Shown in pieces: positions 11,901 to 26,900 of a stretch of 64,000 nt of DNA (positions are counted from its first letter, which is position 1; every line of letters starts with the position of its first letter). Source of the stretch: Aricia agestis (Eukaryota > Arthropoda > Insecta > Lepidoptera > Lycaenidae). The position numbers and the translations under genes were made by a program. The notes beneath the pieces are model-generated. The model searched no databases. It was not told the origin of the DNA and worked only from the letters and a program-made list of their open reading frames with translations. The stretch spans positions 20,527,001 to 20,591,000 of the forward strand of contig NC_056409.1 in NCBI RefSeq assembly GCF_905147365.1, written 5' to 3'.

Positions 11901-14900
11901 AAGCTCAAAATAAGGCGCCCGCGCTGACGCGGCAACGGCGGCGGCTACCACGAATGTGTAATGGAAAATATTATATTTGCAAGTCGAACGACCGGCTATC
12001 GATCTCATCTAGATCTTCCAAATATGCTGGAGAGATGATAGTACCTAAATGTGTGGGGAATACAGAAAGTACTGACGAAGGACTGACTGTTTTGCAGGCC
12101 CATGAAACGAAGTTCGCGGAGTCAAGTAGTTCTTAAAAATTTCTACATTTTAGGTCACTTACGTACCACCACAGCCTTTGTTTACATGAAAAATTGAGAT
12201 TAGTATTTATTAGATTAATTATTCAAAAGCAATCTTCTTCATCCGAGATTTTTTCTGATCCACTGTGGTATTTTAAACAGCATTTTAGATATTATTTTTG
12301 GGAATTATGTCACTTTTACATAATTTGAGTAAATCTTTATGTTTGTTGTCTACCTGCTTAATAGCAAAATGCCAAGAAAGTCTGGCTTTATTGCGGCTAC
12401 TAGTCACCAAATCGCAAAACCATGAAAAATACGATTAATAAATAAAAAATTATATTAATTCATTATGTATGACATGTGCCAACAAAAACCTAATTTTCGC
12501 ACAAAAATTACCCATTTTAAAGCCTTCTGAAATTTCTTAAAAGTCGGTAAGCAACGACAGATATGGTATAAACTACAAGCACCATTTAATCAATAAGAAA
12601 AGTAAATGAAATGATTATGATTTAGTACTACCGACATTTTACCAATTTATAAATCCACATAATAATGTCAGAAGTGACAATTTAACCATTTATAAAACCG
12701 ATTAAAAATGTCGTATGTGGTACTACCCACATTTTACACATTTGAAAAACCGGTTAAGAACATTGGATGTGGTACATCCTACAATTTTAAGTTACCTACG
12801 ATAAATTAATGTTGATGAAGTTAAGAATTCATCTCATAATCAAATCTAAAGCAATAAAACATAAGCTATACTGTTAAAAATATTTAAAAAGATTATAAAG
12901 AATAGTAAATACCATTTTCCGCACTAGCGTTAGCTTTGGACATAATATTACCATCAGCATTTTTTGCCTTTTACTATATTTTTCTTAATTTCGTTGAGTA
13001 CCAAGTTTTAATTGGCCGTGCTGATCTAGTAGACATCGAAAATGGCGTCGAAAAGTAAAAAAATATAACTATGGTAGCAAAAAATCAAGTGACAGCGCGA
13101 CGTCCATTCCCTCCGTTAACATAGTCGGATGTGGCACATCGTGAGCTCTTACTCGCTTACGCGTTCCGTCAATAACGTAGGTAGTGACTATCCGACATTG
13201 TTAGCGGGTCTAGCCTGTGCTGTTTAGATCTTAATGCCGACAAACTCGATAATCTCGACCGATTGTTTAATAATTGCCTCCGATTCATATTCAACCTTCG
13301 AAAATACGACCATGTTTCTTCGTATCGCTCCAATCTACACTGGTTACCAGTACGTCAGCGCCGCTCTGTGCAGGCACTGTGTGTGCTATATTCACTGCTG
13401 CATCATCCCCATACTCCCGAATATCTCGCCCCTCACTTTCAATACCGTTGCAGCAGGCACGATAAAAACCTCCGATCCACTTCAAATCAGCTTTTAAGTT
13501 GCCCCTCTTACAAGTCAAGTTCCGTCCACTCTTCTTTTAATATCCAGGCTATTCTCCTCTGGAACGCTCTTCCTCGGGAAATCAGGATGTCAAAAACCAG
13601 AGATACTTTTAAGCGCAGGGTACGTGAGTTTTACTTGAAACAGTTGGCAAACTCTTAGTTTTCATAATTTGTGGCATAAATTAATATTTATAATATTTTT
13701 AGCATCATCATTGATCAACTATATATTATTATAATATAGTTATTATATAAATATTATAATATAGTTATTTATAATATTACGTATGGTTATTGGTTTTATT
13801 TATATATAATTTTATGTGTGATAATATGTATATTATAACTTATAAGTATAGTATAATATTATACAATATATATTTTATGAGTATAATATATATATTTATT
13901 ATTTTTTTCTGTCTTTTCCTCTTTCAACTCGACTGGCACCTATACAACTTTGTCCTTGTATCGCCCAAAGGTTGACTGGTAGATAATGCCATACGGCATT
14001 AAGTCCACCTTTGTACCTATATGTGCATAAAGTTTTTAAAATAAATAAATATGTAAATATAAAACGCTGATTTAACAGATTAAATGATAACATTTGCATT
14101 ACAAGCACAATATTTTATTTTTATTTTATTTCCCGTTTCGTGGCAACCCTGGCATATCTGCTCGGTACCTGTCATCGGTGGCGGCATCGTGCGACGTCAA
14201 AGGCGTTTCGTTACTGTAGGGACTAATATTGCTATACTGTGGTAATAATATGTTCTGATGCCAGTTAATGACTGGAGTAGCGGAAGGTTCTTTGTTACTT
14301 TGGTAACGGAAGATTCGTGCTTATTTGTCGTTAGGTTGGCTTAGATACTACTACTACAAAGTAGTAGTAGTATCTAAGCCAACTGACACAATATTTCTGC
14401 AATCTAACCCATTGAAGGTTAGATTGCAGAAATATTGTGTCAGTTTGCTTCCAAGTTTTTTCACAAATTTTCAAGTATTCGTATATTGTTCAACAGATGA
14501 TGCCGAGAACAGCTTAACATCCAAGGCTAATTTGAAAATAAACTTCAAACAGACATCGAAATACTTGTGCGTGTCCGGAGAGAGAAAACTCGTTCATCCC
14601 ACCACGGATATTGTGTAAGCACTAACCATTCTTCAATATCTTTAAAGAATCAGCCAAGTGTGAGTCGGACTCGCGCACAAGGAATCCGTACCGTAAAATG
14701 GCAATCTATGAATCTGGAAATCTTTTAATATTTATTTTATTTTAATCTTATTATTTACTAGCTGACTCGGCAAATGTTGTTTTGCCATATAAATTTATTG
14801 TAGCATCAATATAAAAAGTAGATAGAAACCTATCTTCAGGCCTAACGAATGTATGTAATTACAAAATGTCACGTGTTTATTTATTTATTTATTTTATAAG

Positions 14901-17900
14901 TTTATTTTTTTTTTTGTGTGACACGAGAATTTTATATTATATTATAGATTAAAGTTGAGAATCTAATTCAGATTGAAATGCATGCCGTTCCACGTGGACA
15001 TTGAGTTGAGCGTGCTAGACCGCGTGTGCGCGAGCGTGTGGCCGCCGCCCCGCGCCGCGCCCGCCCCGCCCCCGGCCACGCCCCCCGCCCCCTCGCACAA
15101 CCACCTCAGCTTCGCGCTGCACTGCCCCGACTTAGCGCTGTTGCTGAGGTTAGTGTAACTGGTGTAACGTAGTATCTACTTAAGGGATTGAATTATTATT
15201 TAAAACTGTAGCTGTGTTGTGTTGTTGATGTTACGTGGATTAATATTCAGCAAACTGTACCATTGATTTCATTCTAATTGGTTTGATTTCACTTTCAAAG
15301 TATTCTACAGATATACTAATCTAACCGGTGGTTAAATTAGCATAAGATGAAATTTTATCTTGCACACTTTTGATATTATGTAGTTATAAAGTTATTAAAT
15401 AACTTACAACACAATAGGCATGACTATTTTTTTTTCTTATCTAATTGAAAGACACTTAAAAAATAGAAACATCGTTGAAAGAATGATTCTGATAGCTTAA
15501 AAATTCACCAAGATATGACAATTCAAATACCTCATAAAAAAGATCTGCCCGAAACGCTCCATACAAGTGCTACGAAAGTATGACGTCAGTCTTTCGTAGT
15601 TTGTACGCATCGGGAGACAACTTTGTTCGACAGGTTTATTAAATATTGCGTTTATGAAAGTGGTTTCATAACAAAAGTTGCTTTTGATTGCATAAGTTAT
15701 CGAATTGTATAAAAATATTAATTAAGAAATTTAATTGAAAAAAAATTCGACTTGAATATCCAACTTTGAAGGCGCATAACAAAAAAAATACAAATGCTAT
15801 CAAGCTGAAATTTTGGGAACACTTATTTTTTACCGTGATTTCTTTATTTTATTAACAAAATTCGCTAATCTTTGACCTTGTCATCATCCCTATTGCAATA
15901 CCAGCCAAAAAATCGCAGGATCAATAACGAATCACAGATAATCTATATACAACGTATGCCTTCAGATTCCCAATAGTGGATCTGCGTCCCGGCGTAGATC
16001 GCGACGCGCGGCGCGTGCGGCCCGACTACTTAGAGTTCAAGTTCCAAAACGCGACGCTCAGCTGCGCGCAGACGCCGTCGCTGCGACCGCTCCCGACCAC
16101 GGTCTCGCTTACCTCCACTATACTTGACTTGTATTATCATGTAAGTTTTCTACGTACGCACACAACTGTAACAAAACATAGTGATAATGTTTTGTTACAC
16201 CTTGTGTGAGTCCTCTGTATGGAATACACTGTGAAAGTAGCAGCGCTGTAAGAGCAACTTTTATTAAACTTTTGTATGGGAAAATTCATCGCACAGGCGC
16301 GCTTGCCCTACAAATCACAAAAAATTTTAGTCTTTCAGCGCTGCTACTTTTACAGTGAACTCTATATAAGGGACACATATACACCCTGTAATTGTGTACG
16401 CACGAGTACAAACAAGCACGCAAAACGTGACGTTCAGCTGCGTGCGCTGTTGATGCCATAGTCCAACACAACCGCTATAAATCTATACTAATATTATAAA
16501 GCGGAAGAGTTTATTAGTTTGTTTGTTTGTTTGAACGCGCTAATCTCAGGAACTACCGGTCCGATTTGAAAAATTCTTTCAGTGTTAGATAGCTCATTTA
16601 TCGAGGAAGGCTATAGGCTATATTTTATCACGCTAAGACTAATAGGAGCGAAGAAATAGAGGAAAGTGTGTAAGAAACGGGGGGAAATTATTTGAAAGGG
16701 CTTATTTGAACGCACTAATCTCAAGAACTACTGGTCCGATTTAAAAAATTCTTTCAATGTTAGATAGCCCATTTATCGAGGAAGGTTATAGGGTATATAA
16801 TATCACTCTAAGTCTAATAGGAGCTAATAAATAGAGGAAAGTGTGGAAAAAACAGGGGAAATTATTTGAAAGGGTTTATTTGAACGCGTTAATCTCAAGA
16901 ACTACTGGTCCAATTTGAAAAATTATTTCAGTGTTAGATAGTCCATTTATCGAGGAAGGTTATAGGCTATATTTCATCACGTTAAACTTAATAGAAGCGA
17001 AGAAATAAAGAAAAGTGTGGAAAAAACGGGGAACATTATTTGAAATGGCTTATTTGAACGCGCTAATCTCAGGAACTACTGGTCCGATTTCAAAAATTAT
17101 TTTAATGTTAGAGAGTCCATTTATTGAGAAAGGCTATAGGCTATATCTTATCACGCAAAGACTAATAAGAGCAAAGGAATAGAGGAAAGTGTGGAAAAAC
17201 GGGGGAAATTATTTGAAAGGGCTTATCTCACGAACTACTGGAGGAATGTTTCTGTTATTTGGCACATATAAGAAGTAGACCACGTGAAGAATCATAGGCT
17301 ATTTTTTGTGGACTAATTTGTCTGTGAAATATCTAATTTACGCGGGCGAAGCCACGCAGAACGTTATATTTCGCGTGGTCACGACATCACGCGTAAATGG
17401 CTGGACCCATTATGCTGAAATTTGGTATAAAGATACTTTGAGTCCCGAAAAAGAACATAGGATATTTTGTCCCGGAAAAATGTACGGTTACTGCACAATA
17501 TACTTTTATGATAATATGCGCGTAAACTATTCAATCTATTTTGATGGAATTTGGTATGGATATACTTTGAGTCTCGGGAAAGGACAAGGAATACTAATTT
17601 TGTCCCGGAAAATGTACGGTTCTCGCACAATAAACTTTTATGATTATCGCGTAAACGGTAAACCAGGGCTTCCCAAACTTATTTGTACTGTGACGCCCTT
17701 GGGACTTTACCATTTCTTTACGACGCCCCTCAACCCAGCCCCCAAATATACTTTCTAATTTTAGAACTAGCCTACCCAACATAGGTTATCATAAAACACT
17801 ATTTGGACATTTATATGGTTATTAGGAAATAATGACCAAATCAAAACACAAGCATAAGCCAGCAAGGCTGGCTAAAGTTAAGGATGCACTTGCTTTTCTG

Positions 17901-20900
17901 AGCATATCTTCTGAAACCGGGGATATAGACTGCTCGGGATATATGGAAGACATAATGGGCGAGGCGTTTACTCGATTTGGTTGTGTTGACATGCAACGCC
18001 CTTGGGACAATGTTGCGATGCACCGGGGCGTCGCGACGTACAGTTAGGGAAGCCCTCGCCTAAACTATTTAATCAATTTTGAGGAAACTTTAAACTAAAG
18101 TCCACGCGGATGAAGTCGCGGGCAACAGCTAGTGCCACTATAATTTATTCGTATTGTCATAGAAATAACGACGAAAATTACACGCGCACGTACTATTTGT
18201 GAACAAACGTAAAAACTCTGTTATTAAAAATGTTGCCTGTTATCATCTGTTATATTGTTCTTTAATATTTTTCCACAGGAAAATGAACATTCGACCCCCA
18301 CTCATATAGCCAGATCGACGATGGATGAATCCAAATTCGAAAGAAACATCCTCAAATGCAATACAGCTACTCATTTACCTACGTAAGTCAATTTTGATTT
18401 TGCTACTTGCTATTTCAATCTCTGTATTTCTTAGAACTTTGCTTTTATTTTTCATCGTTTAGCTCGTCGACAGTTGTCCGTCCCGTGTTATGTGAGTTCA
18501 GCTCACTCTTAGCCTGTTTTAATCTCATGTCTCACTTGCAGGATATCCCTTACCTTCCAAAAGCGTGAATCAGCCAAGCCGTTCGACTCTCTACACGAAG
18601 ATCTAAGCTTCGAGCCGGCCAAGGCAGCACACCCCATGACGACCTCCATGTATATCATGAATAACCTACGAAGCACTTTACCAAGTCCGTTCAGTGGCAA
18701 GAAGATGGCGCACCAGAGTATTAATAAGAATGAGGCTAATTCTCAAGGTGAAACATCTACTTTAACGGAGCGAACTCACGGAGTGGATGGTAGAAACCGC
18801 CTGTCTTGCGATCATCGCCCGCCGAGTTTGCGGGCTCTGATCGCGACCACGGCGGGCCCGCGCTAATCAGCGGTCTCGTGAGTTCTGAAATAAAACCGCA
18901 GCTCCGCAACCGCGTCGGGCGCGGGAGAAAACCGCTCCGTGAGTTCTTAGGGTTGATTCAGACCGCAACGCGATGCGTAGATGCATTTCTAAATTTGTAT
19001 GGATTTGACAGATTTCAATTGCGTCAGACGTCTTGCGAATCTGTCAAATCCATACTAATTTAGAAATGCATCTACACGTCGTGTTGCGGTCTGAATCAAC
19101 CCTTAGGGCGTTCGCTTCGTTGAGCGTGTGCCCGTCGCGGCTGCCCGTAGCGGGCGGCCGCGACTTGCGCCCGCCTGCGTGTCAACGCAGCGCTGCTCTA
19201 TGGGATGACATGAAACAAGCACGCCTTGCGGGTAGCCGCGCCGGGCGCACGCTTAACGCAACGAACCTTAGCCTAATTTTACATTAACGTTAAATAATTA
19301 TTATCTGTACTAAATACTTACATCTAGGTAGTTTTCTTTCATAGAACATGAAGGTTATTAACTTTAAACTAGATTGGCTCTAAAGCAGGGGTTCCCAAAC
19401 TCATTTTGTGTACTGCACACTTTGAGCACAAATTAAATTTAAGCGGGGCGCTTAAATTTAATTTAAAATGCATCTAGATGAAATAAGTCACCCCCCAAAC
19501 CTCTACACAACGCCTCCATTTTTTTCTGATTCTCACACCGCCCCCCTTTAGACGTTCAGCGCCCACAAGGGGGCGTTATCGCCCACTTTGGGAAAGGCTG
19601 CTCTAAAGGACCCATAGATCCATTTGACCTCTCCATGTCACTCTCCAACACTTATAATCAGCCCTGGATTTATAAATAGGCCGTTATAGGCCACGGCTTA
19701 GGGACGGCAGCGTCCATAGAGGCCCTATAGCTTACGTACTCATACGGCGGAAATAAAATGGCCTACTCTCATAAAATTCGGCACTGCTTCGACGACGGAG
19801 CCATACAATTTGTTGGAGTTATGGACTATATTATGACTTAAATAGCCAGACCAAATAACGTAGGATCTAGATAGATCCTACGTTATTTGGTTTCTTTAAA
19901 TATATTCCACTATTGTCACACACAATAACGCTCATTTTGCAATCTAGTAATGACTTACCATTTGCAGGTCAAGAGGAGGAGATAATAGTGCCGGGCACGG
20001 ACGAGGAGATGGCAGAGTTCACCACCAGCGCCGTCGACAACTCCGCCATACACCTGGACTTCACCCTGCCCATATTGAGTCTGCAGCTTGAGTGAGTAGA
20101 GATTTTGAAGACCAGAGATGGTTTTTAGCATTAGTATACGTCCAAAAGGTCGTGTGACCTCATAGGCCAATCACGCGATAAAATTAAAATGATTTATCTC
20201 TTAGTTATTTATTTCCGAATTTGTAAAATGTTTTTTGATATTAATTATTTTAATACAATTACGTTGGATAATATATTGAAGCTAATTCCCAATTGATTGT
20301 CCTGGTAAAAATATTTACGCAGCCGATAACGTGCTTAGAAAAATATCTAGTCTTTCTCCGATATGTCATAATATATTTACAAAAGTGGCTTGACAGATAT
20401 AAATGGCAAGTTTGGTTAAGTTATGCCACATGTAAACATTTTATTACTAAGCCCATTGCCCAAATACCTCCCATCAAAACAGCAAATGGGAACTAGGCTA
20501 TAAGCAGTGAACAGAAAGCAGCTACGTTTGCAGAATACCTAGAGAAAATCTCTCAACCAAATAAAGAATTACAGCAACAACCTATCATCTTAGAAGAAAA
20601 TTTAGAAGATTTATCGTCAGATGAGCCTAATATAAAACCCCAAGAGAAGTTAAAAGTGAGATAAAAAAGCTAAGCATGAAAAAAACTCCTGGATTCGATC
20701 TTATCACAGGAGAAGTTTTGCGAAACTTGCCACCAAAGGCAATAGTAAAACTAACTACGCACATAAATGCCGCATTAAGACTCAAATACGTACCTGATAT
20801 GTGGAAAGTAGCAGAAGTCATAATGCTGCCAAAACCTGGGAAACCACCACACGAAACAAAATCTTATAGGCCAATCTCTCTATTACCTATTATGTCAAAA

Positions 20901-23900
20901 CTATTTGAGAAGCTTCTTCTCAAACGCTTAAAACCTGTACTAGAAGAAAGAAAATTGATTCCAGACTATCAATTTGGCTTTAGAGAAAAACACTCTACGA
21001 CTGATCAAGTTCACAGAATAACTGCAGTAATAGAAAAAGCAATAGAATAAAATAAAGTCTGCACGACTGTGTTTTTGGACGTCGCGCAGGCTTTTGATAA
21101 GGTTTGGCATAAGGGACTAATTAAAAAAATACGGAAACTGCTCCCAAAACAATTTGCAGATATCTTAGAGTCTTACCTATTTCAAAGAATGTTTATGGTG
21201 AGACAAGATGAGGCATACTCAGAGCTGAAACATATAAAAGCTGGAGTACCTCAAGGAAGTGTCTTAGGCCCGGTCCTGTACCTACTTTACACTTCAGATA
21301 TTCCAAAAATAGAAAACAGCACCATTGCAACCTTTGCAGATGACACAGCAATAATGGCTACAGGTGACACTCAAGCAGAAGCAGTGAAAAAAGTTCAGAA
21401 AGCTATTAACACCATACATGACTGGACAAAAAAGTGGCGAATAAAGCTAAATGAAACAAAATCAGTTCATGTTGATTTTATGAATAAAAGACCAATCGGC
21501 AATCTATAACCCGGTATACATTAACAATACTGCAATACCGCACGAAAACACAGCCAAATATCTCAGCATGACACTGGACTCAAAGCTTCGCTGGAAAGCT
21601 CATGTCAAAAAGAAGCGCGAAGAGTTGGAGCTTCGCTACAGGAAAATGTACTGGCTGATTGGGAAAGAGTCATCCCTATCTATCAGTAACAAAATACTCT
21701 TGTATAAACAAGTCCTTATGCCCATATGGACTTATGGTATTCAGCTATGGGGCTGTACCAAAAAGACTAATACCATGATGATACAAAGATTTCAAAACAA
21801 AGTAGTTAGAGGCATTGTAAATGCACCCTGGTACATTAGAAACGAAGACCTACACCGGGACCTTAACGTGGACATGGTCTCTACAGTTATAAAGAGATAC
21901 GCCGAAGCTCACGAAAAGAGACTTCACCATCACGTGAATGTCGAGGCCATCCAGCTCCTCGATAACACGGACTTAGTTACAAGACTGAAAAGGACAAAAC
22001 CTTTTGAGTTAAAATCAGTGTAAAAGACCTAAAGTGACTGTGACGAACACAAACAATAGTGTGTATTCTCCTTTATAGAGACTTTAAGAAAGTGTTGATG
22101 GACACAATCTCAGTAAACTCTACTTAGCAGATTAACGGCCGTTCCCAATATTTGATCTATCTCTGGTTTTGCCCTACTAGAGATAGTAATAGCTCACAAT
22201 TGACATAAAATATATGTCTCTAATGTCTAATGTGAGCTATTCCTATCTCTAGTAGGGCCAAACCAGAGATAGATCAAATATTGGGAACCGCTGTTAGTGA
22301 ACGTAAAATTACCTATTAGTCTTAGTTAGGCTAGATTGTAATAATAATGAAATACCTATACAGGTATTTTATGTATAAAAAAAATATTACTAGTAAAATT
22401 ACGACCTAATTTTAGCTTTATAATCATTCTTTTGAATAAAGCATCTTTATATAGGTCGAAGCAGATGTACGAGATTATCTACAACCGCATCAACTCGGAC
22501 CTGCTGTTGTGGGAGCCGCGCGGAACTGACGGCTTGCCAGACTGCCCGATCAACCCGGCATTTGGAGCGTGCAAGAGCGCTGCGTATGGTGAGCTATAGA
22601 GAATACTCATAGATTAGATGCATAGATTAATAAAATAAATAAATTATTTCTCTCTGTCTGTCAGTCTGCTTAAGGGCCGCGACACACCGGAAACTTTATC
22701 TTCATTATTGTAATAAATAGTATCGCTTGAGAAATTGAGGCCGCCAGCGGCCACGGGCGGCCGTAGACTTCTCAAGCGATACTATGTATTACAATAATGA
22801 ATATAAAGTTTGAAATCAATCGACACTGAAAGTGCTCGCCGCGCCGCTGCCATTCCGGTGTAGTGCGGCCCTAACAGTCAACAGTGATATGGATTTCGCA
22901 TTTGGAGAGGCAAAAGTACGCATCAAGTGTACGATGAGCTATAGAGAATTGACACATATAGACGATTCACGCTCTTAGAACATAGACAGTATACACGCAT
23001 AAAGCATAAACCTGAATTATAAACATAATAATATTATATTGGTATTTAAATAAAGAAATAGACAAAAAGAAAGAATTTAATAAGTGTAAATTGCCACTCG
23101 TTATATTAAATCGAATGTCCGTCTTTAAACTAAGTATCACGCCACAAATATTCTAAAAAAGATGCTGCAATTTTCTAAATAAGACTTAAGTGTTGTAAAC
23201 ATATTTTATTTTTGTATTCCACAGTTTTTGCGAGTTACTTTTGCCCACAGATTCCGACTCGGACAGTTCAACATCGGATGAGGACAATCTCTACTACTCC
23301 ACATACGACGGCAAAGCGAAGAAGAATGCGCCGCCAAAAGTCGCACAAGATACTAACGAGAACGAGATGCACAACTTCTGTCTCACTTTCAAAGTCGGAG
23401 AGGGATTGCTTACCATTTATGCTCCCGTGCGAGTAAGTATGAGTATACTTATAATAAACTTAATCCTAACAAGATAGCGATTTTCTATAGGTAAAGAGAA
23501 ATATACGCCTAAGGCGCTCTCGTTTTAGGAACTAATTTAATGGTAAAATAAATAAACAATAATCTTACTGTTACAATGAAACTTTTTTACAATCATTTAT
23601 ACAGCAGCTACGCAATTTTTGGTCTTTGTCTAATAAAGTAAGAAAAATAGCACAAGAGACAAAAGATAAAACATTGTATTACTTGTTAATTTTATAACCT
23701 TTAATATTAGTAAGGGCTTATCAATTTGCACCATGTAAGGGCGTTTATCTATTTGCACAATTTCAAGTGATTTGGGTTTGCTCATAGTCAATGTAATTCC
23801 TCAGGACAGCAACAAGCGCGTGGTCCCCGGTCAGACAGGCGAGCTGAGTCTGCGCGCGGGCGGCCTGCGCATGTGTCACGTGAGTGGGCTGCGGCGACGC

Positions 23901-26900
23901 GCTCGCACTGCGCAGCTCGGCCTGCGTGCGGCCGACATCGCGCTGTATCACGAACGTACGTGCTCGTAAACATTAGCGTTGAATTAGTAGCTTTTTTGTT
24001 ATAGCTTTTAAAGTTTATCCCTCCTAATAATAAATATTTACACAGTTAATATCTTACTCATATATGCTGTCTCTATATTATATACATTGAATTGACAAGA
24101 GCAATAACTTAGTAAATATGTTTGCCAGTTTGTGGCTAGGATGTATATCAGGGGTCACCAAATGGCGGACCGCCGACTATATATAATAAATATTGTGTGC
24201 GGACCAAGCATGTTCTTCTTTAAAAATTAATTTCAGTCTCGACATATTGATGAACATGTAAAAACAAAAATTGACACTTTTCGCATTGATACAAATAAAC
24301 ACCTTTGTAATTTCCATAATTACATTTGTTTAATTTTTTTTAATGCGTGGACCGCGAAGGTCATTTTAATTCCTAAAACGGACCCCGAGCAAAACTAATT
24401 GGTGACCCCTGATGTATATTAAGGGCTGCCTGCATACACGATAACACCAAAATGAACGCATTCAATGTTTCTTATTAATAAAATTATTACTTCCGACAGC
24501 GATCCTCACGATACCATCGGAGAAGCCAAGTCTACGTCTCCACGGCTCCGTGCTGCCATCCTATCTCAAGAGCACCATATACCGCTCCCACAGCGGCGTC
24601 ATCATAAAGGACTGCGCGACGAACAAGGATATATTCACCATGGCGCTCAAGACTGAACCCGATCCTGAAACGCCGGGGTTGAAGGTATTGTTTTGAAACG
24701 GTTTCTTGTGGAAATTGCTAAAGAATTTCGTAAGCTTTCGCTACACTCGAATATAATATTTCTAATGCATCGTTAATGCGTATAAATGACATAGCAACAA
24801 ATAAAAACATACCAAGGAAGCCATATCTTTTATTATTCGGGCTGATACACCGACGCCGCAAAACACGGCTGACATATCCACTGTCTCATACGTCATTACT
24901 CATTATCAAACTGTAATGCATAAACTTTTAAACTTTCGCGTTGCATTATAATTGAAACTTATTATTCGGGACTTAACGCGACTTATTTCTAGAAGTGATG
25001 CTACTACATACTTTGTCTCGACGTTTCGGCCGTGTTGCAATGGCCGTGGTCACGAGAAGACCAGGAGCGCAACGTCTTCGTTTGCACCGGGCGGTCTGAT
25101 CTTGGACTACCCTCGAATTGTCCAACATTTTTGTTCCAATGTATTTAGGCTCAGTTTGACACAACACTCACTGTATCCGGGTTTACACTTATTGACAAGG
25201 GTGACACACGTGGTTTGCACTTGTTAATCACTGGATTCCAGGTTGGAGATAATTTAAATCCGTCCTCACGGTTGAAATTCTTGTATTATTTAATTTCAAT
25301 GGCTTCACGTATTACTCTTGAGTGGTAATGACGATCTGTAGAGAGGATTTTGGGGTCGTGTAGCTCCATCCAATGATTAGTTCCCATATCAAGCAGATGT
25401 TCTGCTACCGCGGATTTGTTTGTCTGGCGATTTTTCACTGCGGCTATGTGTTCTTTCACTCTTTCGCCAATAGTCCGTTTCGTTTGGCCAATATACGAAC
25501 TACAACAGCTACAATCAATTTTATAAACCCCAGGTGTTTGGAAAGGTAAGGAATCCTTTGGTGACCGTAGAATATTTTACGTAACGGAATGTAAGGAGTA
25601 TGTAGATCACTTCTAGAAATAAGTCGCGTTAAGTCCCGAATAATAAGTTTAAAGTGTAATGCATTTTGTTACATCTCGCTGTTTCGCTTTCTCGCGACTC
25701 GCAGTATACAAACAACCTAAAATATGTTATTAAAACCACTTCCGCTTCATTCAGACGATCTGCATAGCGCTGGGCATCGAGCAGGCGACTCTCCGGCATC
25801 GCGGGGGCGTGGCCTGGCTGACGCAGCTAATGGACGTGCTGGACGTGGTGGACTATCCCGTGGCCGGGTACACGCCCTCCACCGTGCTCTCTGAGCTGCA
25901 CGTCCACGTGTGGGACTGCGCCGTGGACTACAGGTGGGTTTGGACGTGAGGAATAGGGCGTGACGTGAGGCGTGCCTGACGCAGCCCATGGACACTCTGC
26001 GCGTTTAATAATATTATTTTAAATTCTTGCCAATATTTTGTTTGCATTAATTTCAAATAATTATAAATTTTTAGGCAGCATGCCTATTACTTGCTAATCT
26101 AATAATCATTAAAATGACACAAGTTGATTTATAGGCAAAAGGCGTACCTTACGTGTTCAAGCGGCCTATATTGAACATAGCCGCAAGATTACTGCCGAGA
26201 TAAGCTTGATATAACTCAATAAAAAAATCACTGTCGAGATTTCTTGCACTTACAAAACCGTAACTCCCTAGACCACTGTACCTGCCGATCCGGACAATCC
26301 TCACCCTGGGTAACTTCAGCGTGTCTAGCAACATTATCCCGGACACGAGCAGCTCGCACCTACGGTTCTTGGCGCAGGAGTGCGCGTTGTTCCTCGGCCG
26401 CGCGCAAGAAGCCCCGCCCAACGTACACAAAGACTACGTGTGCGTGCTCGACCTTGGATTGTTTGAGCTAAGCGTGCGGACCGATGAGAAGAGCAATGGG
26501 GTAGGTGGACTAGTATTAAAAAGTTTAACCTAACAAAAAATATGTTCACTTGCGCCAATATAGGTCTGTAAAACAATGAAAGAGTATCATGCCATCTCTT
26601 TCATATATATACAAACGAAATGGAAATATTAAATTCAAGATTAATTTAGCTTAGTGTATGGTTCAAGTGTGCTTTTTGTCACTTACGTTACCTGGCCGAC
26701 GGATCAGTAGCTACAATGGGACAAAAATAGGTACATATTTACAGAGGCTGCTAAATCTTACAATCTTACTCTTACTTTTTCCTTTGATTTAATCGGGTTA
26801 GATGGCGATTCCAGGTTTATAATGTATTTTGTTTCAGTCATCGCCCGCTTTATCCGTCACCGCGTCCAACAACATGGTGAACGTGTACACGTGCTGGGAC

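Noticed and set aside
11894..12136. 80-codon frame in intron 10
   Set aside because: No recognised motif, no splice or start support, and it lies in AT-rich DNA beside a decayed element.
13790..13975. Frame in TA-rich sequence
   Set aside because: Low-complexity hydrophobic translation that follows from TA repeats.
17306..17758. 150-codon frame
   Set aside because: It runs through the repeated modules of a retroposon and into a nested hAT-like element.
21069..22023. Functional host reverse transcriptase
   Set aside because: Stop codon, frameshift and missing endonuclease mark a dead Jockey-type LINE copy.
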